Of a DNA stretch of 64,000 nucleotides, positions 1-9,262 are shown piece after piece. Position 1 is the first letter of the stretch, and each line of letters starts with the position of its first letter. Origin of the DNA: Yaniella halotolerans DSM 15476. Its GTDB lineage: Bacteria > Actinomycetota > Actinomycetes > Actinomycetales > Micrococcaceae. The stretch is from the NCBI RefSeq assembly GCF_000420805.1, contig NZ_ATVQ01000001.1, positions 682,001 through 746,000 on the forward strand, in the 5' to 3' direction. Below the pieces are notes generated by a model. That model ran no database searches. It saw nothing but the letters and a program-made list of their open reading frames with translations, and was not told where the DNA came from. A program made the position numbers and the translations under genes.

Positions 1-767
<767 letters not shown>

Positions 768-958
768 TTAATGCCGCGTTCAACGAATCGTTGCATTGAA
801 CGTCGTGAGCATGTCGGGTCTTGTTGGCAGTATTTTAGAACCTACGACGACGCACGGGATTATCCACAGCTTGGAATCGTATCGCTGCAGCACGGGTCGG
901 GGCCTTCTAGAGTGTCTAGCAAATCCGGCCACCCCTGGTGCACAATGGAGGCATGTAC

Positions 959-1450
959 ATGTCGGCAGAACTCATCATGGTCATCCTGACCGCTGCTGGC
1001 CTAGTGATCACACTGGGCAGTGCAACGTTGGCCAGTTCCGCCTGGATCCTCAAACGTATGGATGATCGGTTTGCGCAAAGTGAGGCTCATGTCGCATCGC
1101 GATTCAACAAGATAGATGAACGGTTCGCGCAAAGCGACGCTCACGCCACATCACGATTCAACAAGATAGATGAACGGTTCGCGCAAAGCGACGCTCACGC
1201 CACATCACGATTCAACAAGGTAGATGAACAATTCGACAAAGTGGACCAACGATTTGAGAAAGTCGACCAGCAATTCGACAAAGTGGACCAACGATTCGAC
1301 AAGATAGACCAGCGATTTGAGAAGGTGGACCAACACTTCAAGAACGTGGACACCCAGCTCAACGAGTTACGCGCGGACCTGAACGACGTCAAAGTCTCGG
1401 TAGCGCGTCTAGAAGGTCCCCACACCCGGCTGATTCTTCCTCCGCATTAA
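959..1450 (+). CDS. small membrane-anchored coiled-coil protein with tandem repeats
   Basis: No known function. The start is taken as ATG 959 because GGAGG (947-951) sits 7 bases upstream; the ATG at 953 is too close to it. One hydrophobic segment (residues 2-32) is followed by a polar rod: three to four copies of an 18-residue unit (RFNKIDERFAQSDAHATS), then about seven 7-residue units of the type FDKVDQR, then a short conserved tail VSVARLEGP..LILP. The 7-residue spacing is what a parallel coiled coil would show. A paralogue at 44458-44652 has the same membrane segment and tail but no rod. The gene stands alone, on the opposite strand from argG. Confidence 0.75.
   Translation: MSAELIMVILTAAGLVITLGSATLASSAWILKRMDDRFAQSEAHVASRFNKIDERFAQSDAHATSRFNKIDERFAQSDAHATSRFNKVDEQFDKVDQRFEKVDQQFDKVDQRFDKIDQRFEKVDQHFKNVDTQLNELRADLNDVKVSVARLEGPHTRLILPPH
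1061..1227 (+). repeat. in-frame 54-bp tandem repeat inside the coiled-coil gene
   Basis: Two adjacent units at 1100-1153 and 1154-1207 are identical over 54 bp. A third partial copy starts at 1208 and a diverged copy covers 1061-1099. The unit encodes 18 residues, so copy-number change keeps the frame. Exact identity implies recent duplication or ongoing slippage. Downstream (about 1220-1345) the DNA continues as diverged 21-bp units. Confidence 0.9.
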
Positions 1451-1493
1451 CGGCCTAAGGTTCACCCACATGCCGTTGCACTAGGCTTGGGGC

Positions 1494-2021
1494 ATGTCGA
1501 ATTCTGCTGCCGATCAACCACATCGCCTCATTGCCCGGCCGATAGACCAGTGGGGTGTCCACGATAACCCGACTGTTGGCATGGTCATTGGCTCGGATGA
1601 ATCTGGTGAACGATTCAATCTCGTGACCGCTGCGGACGGCAACGTCGGTTCGGCCGCATTCCGGGATCGCGAGGATGCCGAGGCGGCCGTCAAAATTATC
1701 AACGACACCCTGGATTCCCCCGCAACTGCTCGCATGGGTGGCCCGTTTGTGGTGTTCCGCAAGGGCAAGTTCAAACAGGGTATCCGCTGGGTGGGCTACG
1801 ACCTGAAAGTCGTCGACGGTGAGCCCACCCCGGATACCGAGACCCCGCGGGCCATCACGTGGTTGTTGCCTGCTTCCGATGAGAAGAGTGTGGCACTGGT
1901 TGATACCCGGGATCCGGAGAACTACCGGCCGATCGGGTTCTTTCTGACCACCGATGACGCCAATGTGTTCATGGAAGCCATGGACGCCATCATTGCCTCA
2001 ATCTCATCATCGACAGACTAA
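1494..2021 (+). CDS. hypothetical protein, 175 aa
   Basis: Not recognised. A soluble-looking, acidic protein with no signal peptide or membrane segment. The middle (about residues 55-75, DREDAEAAVKIIND) and the end read like a small alpha/beta domain, but no catalytic motif is visible. The start is ATG 1494; a G-rich stretch (CTTGGGG) precedes it. The stop overlaps that of the convergent CDF transporter gene by four bases (CTAA, 2018-2021). Codon use looks like that of the neighbours, so it is probably a genuine lineage-conserved gene. Confidence 0.7.
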   Translation: MSNSAADQPHRLIARPIDQWGVHDNPTVGMVIGSDESGERFNLVTAADGNVGSAAFRDREDAEAAVKIINDTLDSPATARMGGPFVVFRKGKFKQGIRWVGYDLKVVDGEPTPDTETPRAITWLLPASDEKSVALVDTRDPENYRPIGFFLTTDDANVFMEAMDAIIASISSSTD

Positions 2022-3031
2022 CCGTCTTTCTGGCGTTCTTTGACCTGCGGCAAGAATTCTTCGGGTAATTCCGCCACCGGAATGATCACAAGATCGTGGA
2101 GTTTCCAGTCGAGATCACTGAGGTATTCTCGATCATCCTCAAGCTCTTTGACTGACGGCATCTTCCCTTCGTGTGGCACAGCAAAGACTTCGGTGTGGAA
2201 CACCTGACCTTGGTCTCGCGCCCGAACTTCCGCTTCTTTGACCCAGTCGAGGGCTTCGGTCCGTTCACGCACCTCGGCAAGCAACTCGTGTGGTTCAATG
2301 GAATCGGTCGTGGTGATACGTGTATCAATGAGGTCCGAGAGACTGGACCGCAGGTTGTTGAACCCGTCGCGCAGAATGTCGAAGGAAATGATGATGGCTG
2401 CGGCAACGTCAGCCCACCAGATCCCTGCACCGACGAGGAGAATACCCACACCGGTAGCGATACCCGTCATCCAGTCGGCCTTATCCATGGCGGCATCAGC
2501 CTGTAACATTTTGTTGTGCAATAGGGGTGCTAGCTTGATCTTCATACGTCCCAGGATCACCAGCGGGATGACCACGATGATCGACGCGGCGGCCATGAGC
2601 CAGCCGGACCAGAATGAGATGCCGAAGAGTTCCATCATGCCGATCGGCGGATGTTCACCGGTCAGCAGTCCCATGGCGGAGTCCACCAGCAAGTACCCAC
2701 CGAAGGTCAGCAGGGCGACCGCTGCCACGAGGTGGCCGACACCAAACGCACGGTGATAGCCGTAGGGGTGTCTCGGGGTTGGTTGACGGTAAACGAGTCG
2801 CGCTGCGATGAGGAAAGCAATCGGTGCGATGAAGCCCAGGGAGTCTTCGATCCAGGAGGCTTTCATCGCCTGCGAGCTGCCGGCCAGCGCGAAAATGATT
2901 GGCACGGTAAAGACACGGACCAGAATACTGATCCGCTCTAACCGTTTTGCTTTGGCGAAAGCGTCCTGCTGCTCTTGCGGGAGATCGTGGAGACCAAAGT
3001 ACTGCGTTTTATGTTCTGGAAGGGAATTCAT
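2018..3031 (-). CDS. cation diffusion facilitator (CDF) family transporter
   Basis: Expected to export a divalent cation (Zn, Fe, Mn or Co) by proton antiport across the plasma membrane. 337 aa with about six hydrophobic segments between residues 35 and 225, then a cytosolic C-terminal domain of about 110 residues, as in CDF proteins. The loop motif HPYGYHR near residue 93 and the TM5 acidic cluster ADAAMDKADWMTG near residue 178 are the usual CDF landmarks. Its ATG overlaps the stop of the upstream lipoprotein gene (ATGA, 3028-3031), so the two are translationally coupled. Metal specificity cannot be read with confidence. Confidence 0.88.
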   Translation of the reverse strand: MNSLPEHKTQYFGLHDLPQEQQDAFAKAKRLERISILVRVFTVPIIFALAGSSQAMKASWIEDSLGFIAPIAFLIAARLVYRQPTPRHPYGYHRAFGVGHLVAAVALLTFGGYLLVDSAMGLLTGEHPPIGMMELFGISFWSGWLMAAASIIVVIPLVILGRMKIKLAPLLHNKMLQADAAMDKADWMTGIATGVGILLVGAGIWWADVAAAIIISFDILRDGFNNLRSSLSDLIDTRITTTDSIEPHELLAEVRERTEALDWVKEAEVRARDQGQVFHTEVFAVPHEGKMPSVKELEDDREYLSDLDWKLHDLVIIPVAELPEEFLPQVKERQKDG

Positions 3032-3561
3032 GGGCGCATCTCCTCTGGCAGTTGTTGGTCAACATTTTCGTTCAACAGGAACTCTTCGACGCTGGTCATA
3101 AATGCGTTTTCACCCATCTGGATGGCGACCACGTTCTTGTCTGTGCTCCCGGCGATGCCGCTGGATTCGGCATACGGCGCTGACATGGCCACGTCTGAGG
3201 ACCACGGTGATTGGTCTGTCAGACCGCCCACGACCAGGTCGAGTTCTCGTTCGCCCAGCAGGCCGATGAGTTCTTCTTCGCCGCCGGCCTGCCATTCAAC
3301 TTCGGCGCCGATGCTATCGGCATAGTCTTCAATGAGTTCTACTTCGATGCCACCTGGATCTTCTTCGGTATTGCCACCGGTGGTGATATCGGTCCACGGT
3401 GGTTCATGTGAGATGCCGGCACGAATCGTACCGCCGGTGACTCTATCTAGTGTTCCTTCGGGGTCGGCCGGGTAGTGGTTCCCACAACCGACTAGGCCAA
3501 ACACAACGCCGCACAGCACTATGGACCGCACCATGCTGTGCACTAAGTTGTTGCGTTGCAT
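3028..3561 (-). CDS. truncated solute-binding-like lipoprotein coupled to CDF transporter
   Basis: 177 aa. A lipoprotein signal peptide ends in the lipobox LVGC at about residue 26. The body resembles lobe I and part of lobe II of family-3 (amino-acid type) solute-binding proteins: TIRAGISHEPPW, the GIEVELIEDYADSIGAEVEW block, and LDLVVGGLTDQSPW. Such proteins are usually 260-300 aa, so most of lobe II is missing. No ABC permease or ATPase follows; the next gene, overlapping by four bases, is a CDF exporter. It may be a surface sensor or metal-binding accessory, or a decayed remnant; codon use and coupling argue that it is expressed. Confidence 0.7.
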   Translation of the reverse strand: MQRNNLVHSMVRSIVLCGVVFGLVGCGNHYPADPEGTLDRVTGGTIRAGISHEPPWTDITTGGNTEEDPGGIEVELIEDYADSIGAEVEWQAGGEEELIGLLGERELDLVVGGLTDQSPWSSDVAMSAPYAESSGIAGSTDKNVVAIQMGENAFMTSVEEFLLNENVDQQLPEEMRP

Positions 3562-3801
3562 ACGCTCCCTTTCGTAAAAACCTAACGGAATGCTTCACTT
3601 CTGTCCCCTGACGATAGAAGATCGCTGCCGTGAAAAACAACGGTCTGGCAACGTTGTATGCTCAAGAAGCGCTCCTTGTGATATGTGTCTCTCGCATTCG
3701 CCGATTCTCGTTTTAAGATGTCCGTCTACTGTTGACTCATAATCACTGCGTTGCAAGGCTAGAGGGGTGTCAGAGTTCCCCAAATTTTTGAGGAGGAAAC
3801 T

Positions 3802-4215
3802 ATGCTGACCGCCCGTGACATTATGACTCCGAGTGCCCAATGCATTCGTGAGAACGATTCCTTGAAACAAGCCGCGCAAATGATGCGCGATCTCGACGTT
3901 GGTGGACTGCCCATTTGCGGTGAAGATAACCGACTCAAAGGCATGTTAACCGACCGCGATATTGTAGTCCTGGTCATTGCTGAAGGCGGCAACCCTGAAG
4001 CAGTCAATGCCGGTACATTCGGTAACGAAAAACCCGTCACCATTGGCGCCGATGATTCCATTGACGAAGCAATTGCGACCATGAAGGAACACAAGGTCCG
4101 TCGTCTACCCGTTATCGACGGCCATGACCTCGTCGGAATGATTGCACAAGCCGATATCGCCCGCCATATTTCCGATGACAAGGTCGGTGACCTCGTCGAA
4201 CTGATTTCGAACTAG
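3802..4215 (+). CDS. CBS-domain pair protein
   Basis: 137 aa made almost entirely of two CBS motifs: residues about 1-58 (ARDIMTPSAQCI ... GMLTDRDIV) and 75-130 (PVTIGADDSIDEAIATM ... LPVIDGHDLVGMIAQADIA). Tandem CBS domains bind adenosyl nucleotides and typically act as energy or stress sensors. A strong ribosome site (GAGGAGG) precedes ATG 3802. A cysteine-rich zinc-ribbon gene follows 24 bases after the stop on the same strand, so the two probably form an operon. The partner of the CBS pair is unknown. Confidence 0.9.
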   Translation: MLTARDIMTPSAQCIRENDSLKQAAQMMRDLDVGGLPICGEDNRLKGMLTDRDIVVLVIAEGGNPEAVNAGTFGNEKPVTIGADDSIDEAIATMKEHKVRRLPVIDGHDLVGMIAQADIARHISDDKVGDLVELISN

Positions 4216-4239
4216 CAACCCCTCACTGGAGGTGTCGTC

Positions 4240-4476
4240 ATGGCAACATGTGATACATGCGGCAACGAATACGACAAAGTTTTCAAGATTACCCATCAAG
4301 ATCAGACCGGGGTGTTCGACAGTTTTGAATGCGCGATTGCCGGGATGGCCCCGCAATGCGCGCACTGTGGCACCAGAATTATTGGCCACGGTGTCGAAGA
4401 CGCCGACCAAATTTACTGCTGCGCAAATTGTGCACGCAGGGCCGGTCAGACCGATGCGACTGACCGCGTCTCATAA
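4240..4476 (+). CDS. small cysteine-rich zinc-binding (metallothionein-like) protein
   Basis: 78 aa with eight cysteines, seven of them in CxxC-type spacing: CDTC (residues 4-7), CAHC (about 41-44) and a C-terminal CCANC. The pattern and the phrase F.SFECAIAGMAPQCAHCG resemble short prokaryotic metallothionein/zinc-ribbon proteins of actinobacteria. It lies just downstream of the CBS gene and ahead of a shared terminator hairpin. A likely role is binding zinc or another soft metal in the cytosol; this is inference from the cysteine pattern only. Confidence 0.75.
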   Translation: MATCDTCGNEYDKVFKITHQDQTGVFDSFECAIAGMAPQCAHCGTRIIGHGVEDADQIYCCANCARRAGQTDATDRVS

Positions 4477-4490
4477 CTCATCCGCACAAT

Positions 4491-4527
4491 ACAATCGGGT
4501 GGGGGCACGTCGCCTCCACCCGATTGT
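4491..4527. terminator. bidirectional terminator hairpin
   Basis: A perfect 12-bp stem (ACAATCGGGTGG at 4491-4502 with its complement at 4516-4527) with a 13-base loop lies between the convergent zinc-ribbon and hydrolase genes. T tracts are weak, so the efficiency is uncertain. Confidence 0.7.
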
Positions 4528-4542
4528 TGTGTTAAGCGAACT

Positions 4543-5343
4543 TTAGGCCAGGTGGCTGTCGAGTAGCTCGGCCAACTGTTGTGGTGCTTCCAGCGGCAAC
4601 AGGTGTGCTGCCTCTTTGATGACGGCGGTTGCACCATTTTGCACGGTTGCCGAAATTTGTTGGGCATCGGCGACGGTGCACATCTGATCCTTATCGCCCG
4701 CAATCGTAAAGAGCGGTAGCGAGATTTCGCCCAACCGATCGGTGGCATTGTAGATAGCCAGCGCCTGGCACAGGGCAGCATAGGACTGGTCATCAGCGTT
4801 AGCCAGTGCCTGTTTTTGGATATCGAGTTTGCTGACGTCGTGGAAGCTGTCTGAAACCCACAGTTGGGCGGACATGTCGACCATGACTTCGGTTCCAGAA
4901 AATAGCACCATCTCGGAGCGTTCATTCCAGGCTTCGGCCGTCCCGATTTTCGCAGCTGACGCCATCACGGCGATACCGTCGAAGAGTTCGGCGTGTTCTA
5001 GCGCGAGTTCGAGTGCGACCTGGCCCGATACTGACAGGCCAGCGAAATAGACCTTGGATTCACCACGAATGGTGCCGGTCTGGCGCAGGTTTTTGACCAG
5101 CTGTGCCACGGCCCCGGCGAGTTCCGGGATGGTCACGTCTTCATGATGTGCGGGTGATTGTCCGTGGCCCGGCAGATCGATGCCGATGACCTGGAACCGG
5201 TGGGTCAGGTGCTGGGCCATTTCGGTGAAGAGCCCGTTGACGGAAGTTCCCATGCCGGGGCCGACGATGAGGGTGTCCCGGACGTCTGGATCAAAGGACC
5301 CGGATTCGGTCAAACGGATCACTGCAATGTGCGGGTTGGCCAC
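4543..5343 (-). CDS. alpha/beta hydrolase in 2-oxoacid dehydrogenase operon
   Basis: 266 aa, alpha/beta-hydrolase fold. The oxyanion region is GPGMGTS, strand 4 has IDLPGHGQS, the nucleophile elbow is GLSVSG (Ser near residue 103) and the catalytic His is in EAAHLLPLEAP near residue 248. The elbow has Ser where most members have the last Gly of GxSxG. It resembles 3-oxoadipate enol-lactonase-type enzymes. It follows the E2 gene by 17 bases and ends the four-gene dehydrogenase operon, so it may remove a stalled acyl thioester or act on a related ester; the substrate is unknown. Confidence 0.8.
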   Translation of the reverse strand: MANPHIAVIRLTESGSFDPDVRDTLIVGPGMGTSVNGLFTEMAQHLTHRFQVIGIDLPGHGQSPAHHEDVTIPELAGAVAQLVKNLRQTGTIRGESKVYFAGLSVSGQVALELALEHAELFDGIAVMASAAKIGTAEAWNERSEMVLFSGTEVMVDMSAQLWVSDSFHDVSKLDIQKQALANADDQSYAALCQALAIYNATDRLGEISLPLFTIAGDKDQMCTVADAQQISATVQNGATAVIKEAAHLLPLEAPQQLAELLDSHLA

Positions 5344-5360
5344 GTTGAATCACTCCACTG

Positions 5361-6638
5361 TTAGCTGATCAATAAGGCTGGTTCCTCCAGGATAGCTGCC
5401 ACATCGGCTAAGAAGGCACCCGCTTCCACACCATCTACGATTCGATGGTCGAATGAGCCACCCAGGGTGGTAATCCAGCGTGGTTCCAACTGTCCGTTGA
5501 CGACCCACGGTTGCTGACGGATCGCACCGAAGGCAATGATTCCGGATTCGCCCGGATTCAAGATCGGTGTACCAGCGTCGAGTCCAAGCACACCGATGTT
5601 GGTGATCGTAATGGTGCCCCCGGTCAGCTCTGCCGGCTGGGTCTTGCCGTCACGCGCCCGGGAGGTCAGCTCTTGGATGGCTTGGGCCATCTGAAGCTGA
5701 TTCATCTCGTGTGCGTTCTTGATATTCGGCACAATCAACCCGCGTTTGGTCGCGGCTGCCAGGCCGAGATTCACATAGTGGTGCAGTGAATAGGTGTCTT
5801 CGTGCCAGGTGGCATTGGCCTGTGGGGTGTTCAGCGCCGCCTGGGAGACCGCCATCGCGAGCACCAGCAACGGCGAGACTCGCACGTTTTCGAAGCGCGG
5901 ATGCTTCTTCAGTGTTTCGAGGTATTCCATGGTGCGGGTGGCATCCACCTGCCGAAACACTGAAATATGCGGGGCCGAGGTATACGATTCGGTGACCGCT
6001 TTGGCCGTGGCCTTGCGAACACCGCTGACCTTGATGGTCTCCGACTCCCCTGCTGCAACCGGTGCGGCCGAGGTGGTTGCCGGCGTGTCCGCTTTCAGTA
6101 CGGCGTTGACGTCGGATCGTGTGACTTCACCGTGCTGCCCCGTCGGGGTAATGGTGGTCAGATCCAGGCCGTGGTCTTTGGCTAGTTTGCGAACCGGTGG
6201 TTTGGCCAGCACTTTGGCAAACAAATCGCTCTTAACCGGCTCGGCAACAGGTTCAGGTTCTGGCTCCGGTTCTCGTTCAACCGGTGTCTCGACCTCGGCT
6301 GCAGCCTTGGGTCGGCCTCTGCGGCGTCGTCGTCCCGGTGTATCAGCCTTGGGTCCGGTGCCAACCAGTGGCGCTTGTGGTGCTTCTTCGTCGTCGCCGG
6401 TCGCAGTGACGTTGATGGCAATGAAATTATCGCCAACGTTGACGGTGTCGCCCACTTCAGCGTAGAGCTCTTGGACGACACCGGCCCAGGGGCTGGGAAT
6501 TTCGACCAGCGATTTGGCGGTTTCAATTTCAGCAATGACCTGGTTGACGGCCACGGTATCGCCGGCTTTGACCATCCAGTTGGCCACGTCAGCTTCGGTC
6601 AGCCCTTCGCCCACATCGGGCAGGGTAAAGATCTTCAT
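5361..6638 (-). CDS. 2-oxoacid dehydrogenase E2 (dihydrolipoyl acyltransferase)
   Basis: 425 aa with the E2 domain order: one lipoyl domain (residues 1-80, lipoylated Lys in ETAKSLVEI), a linker rich in basic residues then Glu/Pro, an E3-binding domain (about 145-180, PPVRKLAKDHGLDL) and the acyltransferase core ending in SFDHRIVDGVEAG, which carries the catalytic His and Asp. It transfers the acyl group made by E1 to CoA. It is preceded by the E1-beta gene (21-base gap) and followed by the hydrolase. No E3 gene is in the operon, so dihydrolipoamide dehydrogenase must come from elsewhere. Confidence 0.93.
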   Translation of the reverse strand: MKIFTLPDVGEGLTEADVANWMVKAGDTVAVNQVIAEIETAKSLVEIPSPWAGVVQELYAEVGDTVNVGDNFIAINVTATGDDEEAPQAPLVGTGPKADTPGRRRRRGRPKAAAEVETPVEREPEPEPEPVAEPVKSDLFAKVLAKPPVRKLAKDHGLDLTTITPTGQHGEVTRSDVNAVLKADTPATTSAAPVAAGESETIKVSGVRKATAKAVTESYTSAPHISVFRQVDATRTMEYLETLKKHPRFENVRVSPLLVLAMAVSQAALNTPQANATWHEDTYSLHHYVNLGLAAATKRGLIVPNIKNAHEMNQLQMAQAIQELTSRARDGKTQPAELTGGTITITNIGVLGLDAGTPILNPGESGIIAFGAIRQQPWVVNGQLEPRWITTLGGSFDHRIVDGVEAGAFLADVAAILEEPALLIS

Positions 6639-6659
6639 ATAGTCTCCTTGCGCGGCGGC

Positions 6660-7667
6660 CTAATAGGTGAATGTCTCATCAACGGCGTCCAGGATCCGAT
6701 CCACCGAGGGGAGGTAATCCTGTTCTAACCGCGATGGTGGATACGGCATGTGGTAGCCGCCCACCCGCTGCACCGGCGCCTCCAGGCTAAGGAAAGCCTG
6801 TTCCATGAGCCCGGCGGAGATTTCTGCACCAAAACCGGCAAACGTTGAGGATTCGTGCACGATCACAGCACGACCGGTCGCTTTCACCGCATTGGCGATC
6901 GTGGTCATATCCAACGGCGAGAGGCCACGGATATCGAGCACTTGGAGATCGTAGCCGTCTTCAACACCGGCTTCTGCTGCCGCCAGTGCCGTTGACACCT
7001 GCGGGCCCCAAGCCAGCAGCGTGCCGTCGGTTCCGGGGCGTGCTTCAACGGTGGCAAACGGATTCTCGGTTGGGGCATCGAAATCCACTTCGCCACGTAC
7101 GAAGTAGTGCTTCTTCGGCTCCAACAGCAACACGGGGTCGGCCGAGGCGATTGCCGCACGGGTCACCCAGTAGGCGTCGTGGGCGTTTGAATAGGTGACC
7201 ACTTTCAACCCGGCGGTGTGTGCAAAATAGGCCTCCGGTGATTCGGAGTGGTGCTCGACCGAGCCGATCCCGCCACCGTAGGGCAGGCGGATGGTCACCG
7301 GGAATTGCTGAGACCCCTGAAAACGGGAGTGCATTTTGGCCAGCTGGGAGACGATCTGGTCAAACGCCGGGTAGACGAAACCGTCGAACTGAATTTCGGC
7401 AACGGGCACGAATCCTGCTTGCGCCAGCCCGATAGAGGTACCGACGATCCCGGCTTCACCCAGTGGTGCATCGACCACCCGGTCGGAGCCGAACCGTGCG
7501 GCCAGGCCTTCGGTGACACGGTAGACGCCACCCAGGGCGCCGATGTCTTCACCTTGCAGTAGCACCCGCTCATCGGTAGCCAGGGCATCGTGCAGTGCTC
7601 GATTGACGGCCTGACCGATGGTGAGTTTCTTGGTCCCGGTCGTGACCTCATCAAATACGGTGGTCAT
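6660..7667 (-). CDS. 2-oxoacid dehydrogenase E1 beta subunit
   Basis: 335 aa from ATG 7667, chosen because it overlaps the E1-alpha stop as ATGA; an upstream in-frame start would reach 24 bases into the alpha gene. Transketolase-type pyrimidine domain with LLQGEDIGALGGVYRVTEGL near residue 40 and DAPLGEAGIVG, then the C-terminal domain with VHESSTFAGFGAEI. With E1 alpha it decarboxylates a 2-oxoacid and acylates the lipoyl group of E2. The high conservation of these blocks makes the family certain; the substrate is less so. Confidence 0.93.
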   Translation of the reverse strand: MTTVFDEVTTGTKKLTIGQAVNRALHDALATDERVLLQGEDIGALGGVYRVTEGLAARFGSDRVVDAPLGEAGIVGTSIGLAQAGFVPVAEIQFDGFVYPAFDQIVSQLAKMHSRFQGSQQFPVTIRLPYGGGIGSVEHHSESPEAYFAHTAGLKVVTYSNAHDAYWVTRAAIASADPVLLLEPKKHYFVRGEVDFDAPTENPFATVEARPGTDGTLLAWGPQVSTALAAAEAGVEDGYDLQVLDIRGLSPLDMTTIANAVKATGRAVIVHESSTFAGFGAEISAGLMEQAFLSLEAPVQRVGGYHMPYPPSRLEQDYLPSVDRILDAVDETFTY

Positions 7668-8812
7668 CAGGCGTCCTCGGCTTCCATCCAACGGTCAAAT
7701 GCCGCGGCCTGAGCTTCGACCAGGGAGTGTTCTTCGGCGTAGACAAGGTCGAATTTTTCGCGCAGTGAGATGGTGTCGGGTGCATCGACGATTTTCTCGC
7801 GCAGATTGGCGGCCAGCTGCTCGCCTTCGCCAGTGACTTCGTCAAAGAATGCATCGGTGTAGTCGAAACGACGGCGCAGATACTGTTCGGTGCGCACCAT
7901 CGGATCGGCCTGGGCGTACTGGGCTTCTTCTTCGCTGGTGCGGTATTTGGTGGGATCATCCGCGGTGGTGTGGGCACCCATGCGATAGGTGTGTGCTTCA
8001 ACCAACACTGGTCCCCCACCGCGACGTGCGTGATCGACCGCCCGATCCATGACCGCAGCAGTTGCGATCGGATCGTTGCCATCGACCGCAAAGCCGTCAA
8101 AACCATACCCTTGGGCGCGCTTGAACAGTGGCACCTTGGACTGGACTTCGAAGGGTGTGGAGATGGCCCAGTAGTTGTTCTGAATAAAGAACACGACCGG
8201 GGTATCGAACGAGGCGGCAAAGACCATGGCTTCATGGATGTCGCCTTCGGTCGAGGCGCCGTCACCGAAGCAGGCTATGGCAACGCGGCCTTCTTTTGCC
8301 CGGCGAGCGTCGGTCCACCCGCGCTGTTGTTGAGCAATGCCCCAGCCGTATCCGACGGCGTGGGGAACCTGGGCGGCAAGCACTACGGTGTAGGGCTGCA
8401 TGTTGTAATCGTTGGGCATCCACCCAGCGTGGACGGCACCGCGGAAGAAGTCGAAGACGTTTTCGTCGGGGATGCCACGTCCGCGGGCCATGACGTGCTC
8501 ACGGTAGGTCGGGAAGATCCAGTCGCGGTCTTCCAGTGCGGTGACGGCCCCGGCCTGAGCTGCTTCTTGGCCTACCGATGGTGTCCAGAGGACGAGTTGA
8601 CCTTGGCGCTGGAGGTTCACACCTTCTTGATCGATACGGCGAGTGTTAGCCATGAGGCGGTACATCTCGGCCACGCGTTCGTGATCAATGGCCGTAGCGT
8701 CATCAACAAACGCCTTGGCGCTTTCGGTGGGATCAATAAATCCATCGGTCGATAAGACGCCGATGGCTTCTTCGGGCAGCTGATGCCCGGTGGGTGACGA
8801 GATGGTAGACAT
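7667..8812 (-). CDS. 2-oxoacid dehydrogenase E1 alpha subunit (branched-chain type)
   Basis: 381 aa from ATG 8812, with AGGAG 7 bases upstream. The thiamine-diphosphate motif runs from FGDGASTEGD to IQNNYWAIS (about residues 195-230). The block YRMGAHTTADDPTKYR is the form seen in branched-chain 2-oxoacid dehydrogenases, so a substrate from valine, leucine or isoleucine is more likely than pyruvate. First gene of a four-gene operon (E1a, E1b, E2, hydrolase). It faces the DadA-like gene across a 450-bp regulatory region. Confidence 0.9.
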   Translation of the reverse strand: MSTISSPTGHQLPEEAIGVLSTDGFIDPTESAKAFVDDATAIDHERVAEMYRLMANTRRIDQEGVNLQRQGQLVLWTPSVGQEAAQAGAVTALEDRDWIFPTYREHVMARGRGIPDENVFDFFRGAVHAGWMPNDYNMQPYTVVLAAQVPHAVGYGWGIAQQQRGWTDARRAKEGRVAIACFGDGASTEGDIHEAMVFAASFDTPVVFFIQNNYWAISTPFEVQSKVPLFKRAQGYGFDGFAVDGNDPIATAAVMDRAVDHARRGGGPVLVEAHTYRMGAHTTADDPTKYRTSEEEAQYAQADPMVRTEQYLRRRFDYTDAFFDEVTGEGEQLAANLREKIVDAPDTISLREKFDLVYAEEHSLVEAQAAAFDRWMEAEDA

Positions 8813-9262
8813 ATGCAACTCTCCTGGTCAGAGATGATCGTTGTCTTCGGGTTATGAACAGCAACGAATTTTCTGTGATTTCCCCTCATCTTACCCAATG
8901 GTGGCGGGTGAAAGTGAGGCGAATCACAGGTATTCTACACGCTTGCACTGCACATGTGAACAGCTTGCTGTACACGTCGAATGTCCGCTGTGCAGCTGTG
9001 TATCTGCGGCAGATTGCTGCGAAACTGAGCACTCTTCGGCAATAGCGCCGATGCACCCTTGATGAGTTAATTTCGACTCGCCAAATTTATGGAATTTTTC
9101 CAAGATATGAGCCCACTCGCTCCTAGCGCGAAGTGTGATTGAACTCACGGCAAGAACGTGTTTTGAACGGGCGTTTCGCTGGCAGCGCCGGTTTTTCGCC
9201 ATTGCCGCACGCAAGTTTGTAGACTCGGACCATACAGCTGGTTTAGGCGAAAGGAAGACAGA
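8813..9262. other. 450-bp divergent intergenic region
   Basis: Separates the dehydrogenase operon from the FAD oxidase gene. No convincing ORF or RNA gene was seen. It holds a near-palindrome at 8956-8975 and A+T-rich stretches near 9065-9105 that could carry promoters, but no clear -35/-10 pair stands out. Confidence 0.6.
8956..8975. promoter_or_regulatory. near-palindromic operator candidate
   Basis: GTGaACAGCttGCTGTaCAC: all positions pair except one on each side of the ACAGC/GCTGT core. It lies about 145 bases upstream of the E1-alpha start and 290 bases upstream of the oxidase start. The binding protein is unknown. Confidence 0.45.

Noticed and set aside
1061-1345. Regular repeats that could suggest a CRISPR array
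   Set aside because: Units are adjacent without unique spacers, stay in frame within a coding region and encode heptads; no cas genes nearby.
8813-9262. Small ORFs in the 450-bp divergent region
   Set aside because: Short frames of 60-96 codons on both strands have no ribosome site, biased composition or motif.
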